Positions 1 to 8,396 of a stretch of DNA of 64,000 nt are shown here, in pieces. Position 1 is the stretch's first letter. The number at the start of each line of letters is the position of its first letter. The stretch is taken from contig NZ_JAUNHI010000008.1 in the NCBI RefSeq assembly GCF_030524025.1, forward strand, positions 1-64,000. The letters run 5' to 3'. The DNA comes from Actinomyces sp. Its GTDB lineage: Bacteria > Actinomycetota > Actinomycetes > Actinomycetales > Actinomycetaceae. The notes under the pieces were generated by a model that was not told the DNA's origin, ran no database searches, and was given only the letters and a program-made list of their open reading frames with translations. The translations under genes and the position numbers were made by a program.

Positions 1-42
1 GTCATATGTCCCGATCTCGAGGTGCCATATCTCCCGATCTCG
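1..42 (+). repeat. Dispersed 23-bp repeat, locus A (2 units)
   Basis: Two head-to-tail copies of the window-wide repeat whose core is CATATGTCCCGATCTCG. The second copy carries CATATCTCCC. The array is followed by a G-rich tail (GGCGAGGGGGAGG) and, about 90 bp later, by the promoter-like motif ACTCATCTAG in front of the GT87 gene. A second array, at 59375, has the same tail. Confidence 0.9.
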
Positions 43-147
43 GCGAGGGGGAGGGCACCCGACTCGGGACCTCGGCTCCGGACCCGTGTCGCCCAGCCCC
101 GTGTCACCCAGGCCACCCCCTGGAATCACTCATCTAGACTGCCAGGC

Positions 148-1566
148 GTGCAATCCCTGAGACGCGCGCTCAGCGCGCCAGCAGCCGTGGTCTGCGGGTG
201 GCTCGTGCTGGCCGCTACGTGCTATCCGAGTCTGTGGGACAAGGACGGCGCCGGCCTGTTCAAGCTCGACGCCTGGATCTACTACCACGCAGTGGCGCAG
301 TGGCATGCCGGCGGGAGCCTGTACGACTGGTACGCCAATCCGGCGGACCACCTGTGGCCCTTCACCTACCCTCCCTTCGCCGCTGCGGTCTTCACACCGT
401 TGACCTGGGGAAGCGACCGCACGGCCCAGGTCCTGCTCGTGGCCGCCACACCGGTGTGCGCGACGGCGGCCGCGTGGGCGGTGCTGCGCGCCTTGGGCGT
501 GGCCCGCTCCGTGGCCCGCGGCGGCGCGCCGTGGCTGGCCGCCGCCGGGGTGATCGTCCTGGAGCCACTGCCCAAGACGATGGAGTACGGCCAGGTCAAC
601 GCCATTCTCATGGCGCTGGTGGCCCTCGACCTGCTCGTCGTGCCCAAGCGCTCGCGGTGGCGCGGGGTGCTCAGCGGGCTTGCGGCGGCCTTCAAGCTGA
701 CCCCGGCCATCGCGGTGCTCGTCCTGCTGGCGCGCTGCGAGCTGCGGGCCGCGGCAACGATGGTACTCACCGCGCTGGGCGTGACCGCGCTGTGCTGGGT
801 GGTGTGGCCTGCGGAGTCCGCCGAGTTCTTCGGCTCGGCGATGTGGGATCCGGGTCGTGCCGGGCTGAGCGACTACTCGGGCAACCAGAACATCATGGGG
901 CTCGTGGCCCGTTGGCTTCCCGAGCAGGCGTGGCGCCCCGCCTGGGCCCTCGGCTCCCTCATCGTGCTGCTGGTTGCCTCCGCCCTTCTCGTCGCGCTGA
1001 CGCCGCAACGCTGGGGCCCCGCCGCTCAGCGCTCCCGTGGAATCCTCGGCCGTGTCCTCAGCGGTGTGGCCGGGGACGGCGGTCCTGCTGGCGCCGACGG
1101 CACCGCGGCCGATCGCCGGACGCGCGAGGCCGACGACGGGCTCGTCATGCTCCTGGGACTCGTCGTCACCATGACCGCGGGACTACTCGTGTCCCCGATC
1201 ACCTGGTCGCACCACTGGGTGTGGTGCCTGCCGCTGCTCATCGCGCTGACGGCAGCCGCCCACCGGTGGCAGAGCCCGGCGCTGTGGGTGACCGCGCTCA
1301 TGGGGGCGGCCGTCTTCGCACTGGCGATGCAGTGGTGGTTCCCCGAGCAGAACCACGTCGAGCAGGACTGGCCCCTGTGGGCCGGCGCCGTCGGATCGTC
1401 CTACACGTGGTTCGCGCTTGCCGCCGGGGCGGTTCTGTGGCGCGAGATCCCCTGGCGCCGCGCCGCCCGGGCCGGGGCCGCACAGGCCCCCGGCACCCCT
1501 GACACGGACCCACGGGGCGCCGCCACCGGCCCAACTGAGCCGGCCAGACAGAACCCGCCCGACTGA
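148..1566 (+). CDS. GT87-type polyprenyl-phosphate-dependent mannosyltransferase
   Basis: A 472-residue polytopic membrane protein of the GT-C fold, family GT87 (formerly DUF2029). Known members transfer mannose from polyprenyl-phosphomannose onto cell-envelope glycolipids or glycans, acting on the outer face of the membrane. About ten hydrophobic segments are visible. The acidic residue of the first extracytoplasmic loop is Asp41 (KLDAWIYYHAV), the usual catalytic position. The tail after about residue 430 is Pro/Ala-rich and presumably cytoplasmic. The GTG start is chosen because TAGACT (135-140) lies 7 nt upstream, a leaderless arrangement; reading further upstream runs into the dispersed repeat. 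The acceptor cannot be told from sequence. The family call is firm, the substrate inferred. Confidence 0.8.
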   Translation: MQSLRRALSAPAAVVCGWLVLAATCYPSLWDKDGAGLFKLDAWIYYHAVAQWHAGGSLYDWYANPADHLWPFTYPPFAAAVFTPLTWGSDRTAQVLLVAATPVCATAAAWAVLRALGVARSVARGGAPWLAAAGVIVLEPLPKTMEYGQVNAILMALVALDLLVVPKRSRWRGVLSGLAAAFKLTPAIAVLVLLARCELRAAATMVLTALGVTALCWVVWPAESAEFFGSAMWDPGRAGLSDYSGNQNIMGLVARWLPEQAWRPAWALGSLIVLLVASALLVALTPQRWGPAAQRSRGILGRVLSGVAGDGGPAGADGTAADRRTREADDGLVMLLGLVVTMTAGLLVSPITWSHHWVWCLPLLIALTAAAHRWQSPALWVTALMGAAVFALAMQWWFPEQNHVEQDWPLWAGAVGSSYTWFALAAGAVLWREIPWRRAARAGAAQAPGTPDTDPRGAATGPTEPARQNPPD

Positions 1567-1800
1567 GCCGGCCCGACGGCGGTCTGGGGCCGGTTCGAGG
1601 TGCTGGTCCCACCGGTGCTCGGCACCCACCTGCTGTGCTGCCGTCCCCGGGTGGCTGACCGTGTCGTCGTCGACGAGCTTGTCCAGGTCCTCACGTGGGG
1701 CACCTGCCAGGCTGGCCAGCGCGAACCGGCGGAAGCCCTGACCTGTCGGCGAACGCTATAACGTGTGGGGCCGGGGCCGAACTCACCGTAAGATCTGCCC

Positions 1801-2949
1801 GTGCCTTTCTCCGCCATCGCCCGTGCCGTCGAGGACCAGTTCCACCACGACACGATCCCCGTCCTGCGACGCCGCGGGTGGCGACCACGCGTCATCCCCT
1901 ACGACGGCTACGGGTCCTCCGCCAACGGGCACCGGCGGCAGGGTGAGGGGGACATGGCTCGCGTCCTGGCGCGCATGGTCCTGCGTCCCCACGACGCCCC
2001 GAAGGAGGGGCCGCTGTTCGCACGCCTGCCCGAGGAGATCCCCACCTCAGCTCGGGACGTGCGCGCGGTCCGCGACATCACGGCGACCAACCTCCTGGCC
2101 GCTCAGCGCGGATGGCGGATGTTCATCGACGTGCCGGTGCCCTACCTGCCGGTGACCGTGCGGGTCGGTGCCGCTTCGGTGCGCACCCGGGCCGACCGCA
2201 ACGGTTACGTCGACGTCGTCGTGCGCGGTCACGGCCTGGCCCCGGGCTGGCACGAGGCGAGCATCGAGGCCGCCGGCACCCCCACGGTGCGGGCGTCACT
2301 GCTGATCGTCGCCCCCGGGCCGCGGCTGGGCGTCGTCTCCGACATCGACGACACTGCCATGGTCTCCCATGTGCCCCGCATGTTCGTCGCGGCATGGAAC
2401 CAGCTGGTCAAGCACACCTCGAGGCGCGAGCCCGTGCCGGGCATGGCGCAGCTGCTCACCGGCATCCAGCAGGCCCATCCCGGCACCCCGGTCATCTACC
2501 TGTCCACCGGTGCGTGGAACGTCGTGCCCACCCACCGGGCCTTCTTCAGGCGCCACGGATTCCCGCGCGGGCCGATGCTCATGACCGACTGGGGACCGAC
2601 CAACACCGGCCTGTTCCGCTCGGGCATCGAGCACAAGCGCACGGGCCTGCGCCGTCTCATGATCGACCTGCCGGAGGTCAGTTGGGTGCTTGTCGGCGAC
2701 GACGGCCAGCACGACCCGCTCATCTACGGCGAGGTCGCCCGCGAGCACTCCGACCGCGTGGCCGCGGTGGCGATCCGGCGCCTGAGCCCCGCCGAGCATG
2801 TCCTGGCCGGCACCCAGCTCGCCCATCCCACCGGGCTGGGCCCTGAGGCACGCACGCTGGCCGAGGCCGACGTGCCCGTCGTCGTCGGCGCCGACGGTTA
2901 CACCCTGGCCCGCCGCCTGCCTCCCGGGCTGCTCGCCGCCGAGGCATAA
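1801..2949 (+). CDS. APP1-domain phosphatase (phosphatidate phosphatase-like, DUF2183)
   Basis: A 382-residue protein with the APP1 catalytic domain (PF09949), a HAD-type fold whose yeast member dephosphorylates phosphatidic acid. The nucleophile motif SDIDDT is at residues 180-185. Further conserved blocks are YLSTGAWNV, the stretch around DWGPTNTG, a K in EHKRTGLRRLM and VGDDGQHDP near residue 300. The first 170 residues form a beta-rich domain typical of bacterial homologues. No signal peptide is seen, so it is probably cytoplasmic. The GTG start follows TAAGAT (1789-1794) by 6 nt, again suggesting a leaderless transcript. The fold and motif are clear; lipid phosphate as substrate is inferred from the family. 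Confidence 0.8.
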   Translation: MPFSAIARAVEDQFHHDTIPVLRRRGWRPRVIPYDGYGSSANGHRRQGEGDMARVLARMVLRPHDAPKEGPLFARLPEEIPTSARDVRAVRDITATNLLAAQRGWRMFIDVPVPYLPVTVRVGAASVRTRADRNGYVDVVVRGHGLAPGWHEASIEAAGTPTVRASLLIVAPGPRLGVVSDIDDTAMVSHVPRMFVAAWNQLVKHTSRREPVPGMAQLLTGIQQAHPGTPVIYLSTGAWNVVPTHRAFFRRHGFPRGPMLMTDWGPTNTGLFRSGIEHKRTGLRRLMIDLPEVSWVLVGDDGQHDPLIYGEVAREHSDRVAAVAIRRLSPAEHVLAGTQLAHPTGLGPEARTLAEADVPVVVGADGYTLARRLPPGLLAAEA

Positions 2950-3000
2950 GCCGCCGGGGCCGCCCGAGCCACCGGGGCCGCGGGGCAGGCGGTCACGCAG

Positions 3001-3915
3001 TCAGACGCTGACGCCGATGAGGTGGCCGATGCACCAGGTCACGGCCATCGCCAGCGCCCCGCCGGCGACGACGCGCAGGATCGCGGGACGTACGGGCGCA
3101 TAACCCAGGTGCGCGGAGACCCCACCGGTCAGGGCCAGGCCCAGCAGCACCGCCACGAAGGTGAGCGGGATCTGGACCGACACCGGCAGCAGGACGATCG
3201 CCAGCATCGGCAGCATCGAGCCGATTGTGAAGGCGACGGCGCTCGACAGCGCCGCGTGCCACGGGTTGGTGTAGTCGTCCTCGCGCAGGCCCAGCTCGGC
3301 GTCGAGATGCGCACCGACCGCGTCGTGCGCGCTCAGCTCGATGGCGACCTGCCGGGCTGTGGCCGCCGACAGTCCCTTGTCCCGGTAGTGGGAGGCGAGC
3401 TCGTCGACGCCCGCGGCGGGATCGGCCGCCAGCTCGGCGCGCTGGCGCTCGACCAGCGCCCTCTCGGTGTCGGACTGTGTCGAGACCGACACGTACTCCC
3501 CGGCCGCCATCGACACCGCGCCCGCCAGGATGCCTGCGACACCCGCCGCGACGATCGCGCCGGTGTTGGTCGGGTCGGCGGCGGCGACACCGATGACCAG
3601 ACCCGCCACGGAGACGACGCCGTCATTCGCGCCCAGGACGCCCGCGCGCAGCCAGTTGAGTCGCTTGGCCAGTAAGGAGGCGGCGTCGCGCGCCGTCGCG
3701 CCATGGTCCTGGGCCTCGTCGCCGTCCTGGGGCTCGCGAGTCTTCTCCCGGGGACCCGGGCGCGGACCACCGCCGGGGCTGTCCGCGGTGCGCGCCACCG
3801 GTGCAAGCCAGACGGCGGTGGGGCAGTGGGCACCCGCCTGACCGGGCAGGGGCCCGGCGTCCATCGGGGACAGGAGGCTGTCGCGCGTCGGGTGGGAGGT
3901 GCTGATCGTGTTCAC
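3001..3915 (-). CDS. VIT1/CCC1-family iron/manganese transporter
   Basis: A 304-residue membrane protein of the VIT1/CCC1 family, which moves Fe2+ or Mn2+ out of the cytoplasm or into stores. The family core begins at about residue 85 (RLNWLRAGVLGANDGVVSVAG). The acidic metal-binding region between TM2 and TM3 contains the MAAGEYVSVSTQSD motif and a charged helical stretch, and three more membrane helices follow. The first 80 residues are a Gly/Pro-rich extension unusual for the family. The GTG start at 3915 is preceded by AAGG. It is convergent with the APP1 gene. Upstream lies an AT-rich island with a possible metal-regulator site. Specificity (Fe versus Mn) cannot be read. Confidence 0.85.
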   Translation of the reverse strand: MNTISTSHPTRDSLLSPMDAGPLPGQAGAHCPTAVWLAPVARTADSPGGGPRPGPREKTREPQDGDEAQDHGATARDAASLLAKRLNWLRAGVLGANDGVVSVAGLVIGVAAADPTNTGAIVAAGVAGILAGAVSMAAGEYVSVSTQSDTERALVERQRAELAADPAAGVDELASHYRDKGLSAATARQVAIELSAHDAVGAHLDAELGLREDDYTNPWHAALSSAVAFTIGSMLPMLAIVLLPVSVQIPLTFVAVLLGLALTGGVSAHLGYAPVRPAILRVVAGGALAMAVTWCIGHLIGVSV

Positions 3916-3926
3916 CCTTCAACGGT

Positions 3927-3970
3927 AAATCTAATGATTTTGGCTGTATAGCAACGAAAGTCTTACCTAA
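3927..3970 (-). promoter_or_regulatory. Promoter region of the VIT1-like gene with possible DtxR-type half-site
   Basis: This is a strongly AT-rich patch in GC-rich DNA. On the minus strand TTAGGTAAG (3970-3962) matches one half of the DtxR/IdeR box. TATACA (3950-3945) could be the -10. AAATC and GATTT (3927-3931 and 3936-3940) form a perfect 5-bp inverted repeat around a 4-nt spacer. A metal-responsive operator would suit an iron/manganese transporter, but the second DtxR half-site is poor. Confidence 0.35.
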
Positions 3971-4074
3971 GCGAGGTGTGGCTGACCTGCAGGGGTGCCC
4001 GCCGACCAGGCGCGGCGGGCTCCCGACCCGACCGGTGGCGGAGCGCCTGCCTCAGGTCGGTGCTGCGCCCCGCC

Positions 4075-4120
4075 GTGTCATATGTCCCGATCTCGCGGTG
4101 CCATATGTCCCGATCTCGCG
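4075..4120 (+). repeat. Dispersed 23-bp repeat, locus B (2 units)
   Basis: Two exact-period (23 bp) direct copies, both with the full core CATATGTCCCGATCTCG, followed by a G-rich stretch. The ATCATCTAGAGT promoter-like motif lies at 4183-4194, ahead of the small membrane-protein gene. The remainder of 3971-4236 shows no coding sequence. Confidence 0.9.
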
Positions 4121-4236
4121 GAGGGCGTGGGTCCGGGGCACGTGCGCCCGGCCTGAGGCTCCCGCTCCACCCCCGGGGATCGATCATCTAGAGTAAGGCC
4201 GACACACCTGCCCTCGATCCGCCTTCAGGAGGCACC

Positions 4237-4536
4237 ATGGCGAGCAAGATCCCCTTCCTCCTCGGACTCGGCGCCGGCTACGTGCTGGGCACCCGTGCCG
4301 GGCGAGCGCAGTACGAGCGGATGAAGACCGCCGCCTCCCGCCTCGCCGAGCAGCCCTACGTGCGCGACAAGGTCGACGCGGCCTCGAGCCGCGCGGGCGC
4401 CTTCGTGCGTCAGCAGGGCGAGGTCGTCACCGACAAGGTCGCCGACGCGGTCAAGGAGCGGCTCTTCGGCGCCCCCGCGCCGCAGTCCACCTCGCCGGTG
4501 CAGGTCGACGATGCCGAGGTCCGCCCGGCCCCCTGA
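4237..4536 (+). CDS. Small YtxH-like membrane protein
   Basis: A 99-residue protein with one N-terminal membrane segment (FLLGLGAGYVLGTRAG, residues 6-21) followed by a charged amphipathic helix and an Ala/Pro-rich tail. This layout, including the GxGxGYxxGxRAGR pattern, is typical of small actinobacterial proteins related to the YtxH/general-stress type. Function is unknown. The start is supported by a strong ribosome binding site (AGGAGG, 6 nt upstream). TAGAGT at 4189-4194 is a plausible -10. It is a single gene, convergent with the TRIC gene downstream. Confidence 0.75.
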   Translation: MASKIPFLLGLGAGYVLGTRAGRAQYERMKTAASRLAEQPYVRDKVDAASSRAGAFVRQQGEVVTDKVADAVKERLFGAPAPQSTSPVQVDDAEVRPAP

Positions 4537-4644
4537 ACGGCCGGCCCGCAGGACGCGCCGTCCTCACTGGCGCCGCCGTCCGCACGGGGCGCACCCGCCC
4601 CGCCTCCGCGCGGGCCGCAGCCCTCGAGGCGGTCATCACTCGTC

Positions 4645-5448
4645 TCAGAGGTCCTCGGGGTCCACGTGACGACGCCTGCGCGCCGCAGGACCCTTGGCCG
4701 GACGCCTGGGACGGGCGAGCAGGGTCCGGCGCCACCCGGTGGCCACCGTCCCGCCGACGGGCCGACACCGCGCCGCCCCCGAGCGCTCCGCCCGTCGTCG
4801 CTCCCGGTCCCCGACGACCGGGAGCTTCCAGGACCTCCAGTAGGCCATGAGGCAGGTCACCGCGCCGACGAGCGTGGCCGCCAGCATGGCCACCGCCTCG
4901 GGCAGGCCGAGCCGGACCAGTGCGACCTCGGTGGCGGCCGAGCACAGGGCAGGCACGGCGTAGAGCTTGTTGCCGCCGAAGACCGCCGGCGTCTCCCCCA
5001 CCGACACGTCCCGGATCATCGAGCCGCCGATCGCGGTCAGGCATCCCAGGAGCAGGGAGGGCATGACCCCCAGACCGTTGGACAGTGCCTTGGAGGCGCC
5101 GGTCGCCGCCCACGTGCCCAGCACGACGGCGTCGGCGACGACGAGGAAGCGACGGGCCGGGCGCGAGGTGAAGGGGATCCACCAGGCGATGGCCGCTCCG
5201 GCGCAGGCGGTGTAGAGGTAGTACGGGTCGGTCAGCGCGAAGGGAGGCCCCGCCTGGATCATGAGGTCGCGCAGAATTCCGCCGGCCGTGGCCGTCAGCA
5301 TCGCCAGGACCACGAAGCCGACCGCGTCGAAGTTCCTCCTGCGGGCGATGAGGCCGCCCAGGATGCCGTTGAGCAGGACGCCGCACAGGTCCAGGACCCG
5401 GAAGGTGCCCGACAGGGTGGTCGAGGAGACGAGATCATAGGCGGTCAC
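4645..5448 (-). CDS. TRIC/UPF0126-family cation channel protein
   Basis: A 267-residue membrane protein made of two three-helix repeats, each carrying the family glycine motif: GGILRDLM near residue 57 and GGSMIRDV near residue 142. Prokaryotic TRIC homologues form trimeric monovalent-cation channels; the physiological role in bacteria is unclear. After the seventh hydrophobic segment (about residue 205) there is a basic Arg-rich tail of 60 residues, longer than usual. The GTG start lies 6 nt after CAGGAT (5460-5455), a leaderless-type promoter. It is divergent from the CDF transporter with only 85 bp between the starts, so both may be co-regulated. Confidence 0.85.
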   Translation of the reverse strand: MTAYDLVSSTTLSGTFRVLDLCGVLLNGILGGLIARRRNFDAVGFVVLAMLTATAGGILRDLMIQAGPPFALTDPYYLYTACAGAAIAWWIPFTSRPARRFLVVADAVVLGTWAATGASKALSNGLGVMPSLLLGCLTAIGGSMIRDVSVGETPAVFGGNKLYAVPALCSAATEVALVRLGLPEAVAMLAATLVGAVTCLMAYWRSWKLPVVGDRERRRAERSGAARCRPVGGTVATGWRRTLLARPRRPAKGPAARRRRHVDPEDL

Positions 5449-5533
5449 GCCGTTATCCTGCCCCGAGCGCCGCCGGAACGGTCGACCGAAACCCTGAGTC
5501 GGACGAGGACGGGGCCTGCGGCAGACTGACGGG
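5449..5533. promoter_or_regulatory. Divergent leaderless promoters of the TRIC and CDF genes
   Basis: The 85-bp gap carries CAGGAT (5460-5455, minus strand) 6 nt before the TRIC GTG, and CAGACT (5522-5527, plus strand) 6 nt before the CDF GTG. Neither gene has a Shine-Dalgarno sequence. The -10 assignments are by position and pattern. Confidence 0.5.
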
Positions 5534-6451
5534 GTGACATCCCCCCGCTACGCTCCGCCCACCGACCTCAGCGCCTACGCCTGGTTGTCCATTGGCGCCG
5601 CCTTGGCCACCATCGGCATGAAGGCCTTCGCCGCCTGGCTGACCGGATCGGTGGGTCTGCTGTCGGATGCCGCCGAGTCCCTCGTCAACCTCGTGGCGGC
5701 CGTCGTCGCGCTCATCGTCCTCAAGATCTCGATCAAGCCGGCCGACGAGGACCACCAGTTCGGGCACTCCAAGGCCGAGTACTTCTCGGCAATCACCGAG
5801 GGGGTCATGATCTTCGCGGCCGCGGCCTTCATCGTCGTGTCGTCGGTCGAGCGGATCATCACCCCGGTCATGCCCGTCCAGCTCGGCATTGGCCTGGCGA
5901 TCTCGGTGGGCGCCTCGGTCATCAACGGCGCCGTCGCGTGGGTGCTCTACCGCAAGGGCCGTGCCGAGCGCTCGGCCACCCTGCTGGCGGACTCCAAGCA
6001 CCTGGCCACCGACGTCGTCACCTCCGTGGCCGTGCTCCTGGGAGTCGGGCTCGTCGCGCTCTTCGAGATGCCGGTGCTTGACGCCGTGGTGGCCCTCGGC
6101 GCCGGGCTCAACATCATGTGGTCGGGGTACAAGGTCATCAAGGAGTCGATCAACGGGCTGATGGATGTCGCGCCCAGCGCCGAGGCGCTGGCGGCGATCA
6201 ACGAGGTCCTCGACCGGCACCGCCACGAGGGCAGGATCGACTTCCACGCCGTGCGGGTGCGCGAGGCCGGCAGCCGGCGCTTCGCCCACATCCATGTCCT
6301 CGTGCCCGGAGCCTGGAGCGTCAAGCAGGGGCACGACTTCACCGAGGAGCTCATCGACGAGCTCGTCCGCGTCGACGCCAACCTCCGGGTCTCGGCGCAC
6401 CTCGAGCCCATCGAGGACCCCCGGTCCTACGAGGACGTCGAGGACGTCTGA
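5534..6451 (+). CDS. Cation diffusion facilitator (CDF) family divalent-metal exporter
   Basis: A 305-residue protein with six membrane helices (residues 17-205) and a cytoplasmic C-terminal ferredoxin-like domain. CDF hallmarks are the Asp in TM2 (SDAAESLVNLVAA), the GHSKAEYFSAI motif at the TM2-TM3 boundary, and DSKHLATDVVTS in TM5, which together form the transport site. Family members exchange Zn2+, Fe2+, Mn2+ or Co2+ for protons at the plasma membrane. The C-terminal domain (HFHAVRVREAGSRRFAHIHVLVP) has the usual His-rich metal-sensing face. The GTG start fits a leaderless transcript. Metal specificity is not determined. Confidence 0.88.
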   Translation: MTSPRYAPPTDLSAYAWLSIGAALATIGMKAFAAWLTGSVGLLSDAAESLVNLVAAVVALIVLKISIKPADEDHQFGHSKAEYFSAITEGVMIFAAAAFIVVSSVERIITPVMPVQLGIGLAISVGASVINGAVAWVLYRKGRAERSATLLADSKHLATDVVTSVAVLLGVGLVALFEMPVLDAVVALGAGLNIMWSGYKVIKESINGLMDVAPSAEALAAINEVLDRHRHEGRIDFHAVRVREAGSRRFAHIHVLVPGAWSVKQGHDFTEELIDELVRVDANLRVSAHLEPIEDPRSYEDVEDV

Positions 6452-6557
6452 GCCCGGCCCTGAGACAGGCCCCGTGGCCGGTCGGGGGCGGCGCGGACCG
6501 AGGGCGCCACCAGCGGGCGGGGCACCGGCATCGGGGCCCCGCGGCGGCGAGCTGCGC

Positions 6558-8396
6558 TCAGGACTCGCGGGCGAGCAGGCGGCACAGCGGGCCGTCCTCG
6601 ACCGCGAGGAGCTCGGCCGGCCCGCCCTCCTGCACGACGCGCCCCTGGTCGAGCACGACGACGTGGTCGGAGACGGCGATGTCGTGCAGGCGGTGCGTCA
6701 CCTCGACGACGGTGACCGGCCGGCCCTCGCCCCGGCCCACGGCCGCCCATCGGCGCACCGACTCCCGCACCCGCGCCTCGAGGGCCGGGTCGAGGTGGCT
6801 GGTGAACTCGTCGAGGATGAGCACGCTGGGGCGCTGGAGCAGCGCCCGGGCCAGCGCGAGCCGCTGACGCTGCCCCCCGGAGACAGTAGCGCCCCGCTCC
6901 CCGATGACGGTGCGGTACCCGTCCTCCATGGCCACCACCTCCTCGTGCACGCAGGCCACGCGGCACGCCGCCTCCAGCTCGGCGTCCTGCGCTCCGGGGG
7001 CGCCCAGCCGCAGGTTCTGGGCGACCGTTGCGCGGAACATGTGCGCGCGCTGGGTGACCAGGGCGAGCTCGCCGCGCAGGGACTCGGCGCTCAGGTCACG
7101 CACATCGGCGTCGTCGACGAGCACGCGGCCGCCCGACGGATCGTCGAAGCGCAGGGCGAGCTGGACCACGGTCGTCTTGCCCGAGCCGGAGGCACCGACC
7201 AGGCTCGTCCACCGCCCGGCGCGTGCGCGCAACGACACTCCCTCCAGGGCGGGCCGCGAGGCACCGGGGTAGGTGTAGACCACCTCGTCCCAGACGAGCT
7301 CGTGCGCCGGCGCCGGGGCCAGGTCGAGGCCGCCGTCGGGCAGCTCGACCGGCGCCGTGACCACCGCGTGAACGCGCTCGGCGGCGGCCAAGGAGTCGCC
7401 CAGCGCCGCGGTGAAGTCCTCGACCCCGCGCACCGTCTCGCTCAGGCGCAGCACTGCCGCCGCGGCGGCCGCCAGGGCGGCGATGCTCGCCGTCCCCGCA
7501 CGCACGGCCCCGGCCCCTGCGGCCACGACGGCCACCGGCCCGGCCAGGACGAGCAGCTGGACACCGCCGCGGCGCAGGGAGGCGGCGAGGGCGGCCGGCG
7601 CCCCGGCCCCGACGACCTCCCGGTCGAGGCCTGCGGTCTGGGCCATGCGCTCAGCGCTGCGCCCGTAGCCGACGACCTCGGCCAGGCCCTGGACGGAGTC
7701 GGCGACGTGCTGGGTGAGTCCGGCGCGTGCCGCCGCCCGCCGTCGGGAGGAAGCCAGGCCGGCCCCCCAACCCGCCGCGGGCACGGCCAGGATCGCCAGG
7801 GCCAGTGTGAGCGCGCCCGCGCCGGCGGCCCACCAGGACACCGAGCCACCGATGACGGCCAGGACGGTCGGCGGCACGGTGGCGGCGCAGACGGCGGGGG
7901 CGAAGGTGTGGGCGAAGAAGACCTCGATCCGGTCGACGTCCTTGGTCGCCCGCGCCAGCAGGTCGCCGGAGCGGGAGGTCACGGTTACCCTGGGGGCCCG
8001 TGGGGCCAGGGCACTGAAGATCTGGGCACGCAGCAGCTCCAGGGAGGCGAAGGCGACGAGGTGCCCGAGGAACTGCTCGCCGTAGCGCAGGAGCGCCTTG
8101 AGCAGGGACAGGCCCGCCATCGCCACGACGGTCCGCCACACGGCGCCGGGCTGCCGTCCGTCGGCCAGGGCCAGCGCCGCGACGACCACGGCATGCGCCG
8201 CGAGCGCGAACAGGCCCACCCCGGCCAGGTGGTCCAGGACCCGGCAGGCCGCCGAGCCCAGCAGGGGAGGCAGGACGGGGCGGGTCACGGACAGCAGCCA
8301 GGCCACCAGCGTCCGGCGGGAGGGGACGGTGGCCCGGGCCCCCGCGGTGGTGCGGGCCGGCTCGTTGGAGGGCACGCTCTCGTCCCGAGTGCTCAT
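6558..8396 (-). CDS. ABC exporter half-transporter, CydC-like
   Basis: A 612-residue fused permease/ATPase. The N-terminal membrane domain contains ALLRYGEQFLGH, matching the RYxERxxxH signature of CydC. The ATPase shows Walker A GASGSGKTT near residue 400, signature VSGGQRQRLALARALL near 503, Walker B SVLILDEFTSHLD and a switch His. Its ATG overlaps the stop of the upstream half by 4 bp (ATGA), so the two are translationally coupled and form a heterodimer. CydDC exports cysteine/glutathione and supports cytochrome bd assembly, but no cydAB genes are here, and other heterodimeric exporters look similar. CydC by family resemblance; the substrate is unproven. Confidence 0.7.
   Translation of the reverse strand: MSTRDESVPSNEPARTTAGARATVPSRRTLVAWLLSVTRPVLPPLLGSAACRVLDHLAGVGLFALAAHAVVVAALALADGRQPGAVWRTVVAMAGLSLLKALLRYGEQFLGHLVAFASLELLRAQIFSALAPRAPRVTVTSRSGDLLARATKDVDRIEVFFAHTFAPAVCAATVPPTVLAVIGGSVSWWAAGAGALTLALAILAVPAAGWGAGLASSRRRAAARAGLTQHVADSVQGLAEVVGYGRSAERMAQTAGLDREVVGAGAPAALAASLRRGGVQLLVLAGPVAVVAAGAGAVRAGTASIAALAAAAAAVLRLSETVRGVEDFTAALGDSLAAAERVHAVVTAPVELPDGGLDLAPAPAHELVWDEVVYTYPGASRPALEGVSLRARAGRWTSLVGASGSGKTTVVQLALRFDDPSGGRVLVDDADVRDLSAESLRGELALVTQRAHMFRATVAQNLRLGAPGAQDAELEAACRVACVHEEVVAMEDGYRTVIGERGATVSGGQRQRLALARALLQRPSVLILDEFTSHLDPALEARVRESVRRWAAVGRGEGRPVTVVEVTHRLHDIAVSDHVVVLDQGRVVQEGGPAELLAVEDGPLCRLLARES

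Noticed and set aside
22..147. N-terminal extension of the GT87 protein from the ATG at 22
   Set aside because: The added residues are read from the dispersed repeat and a Pro/Arg-rich spacer, and the GTG at 148 has a -10 hexamer 7 nt upstream.
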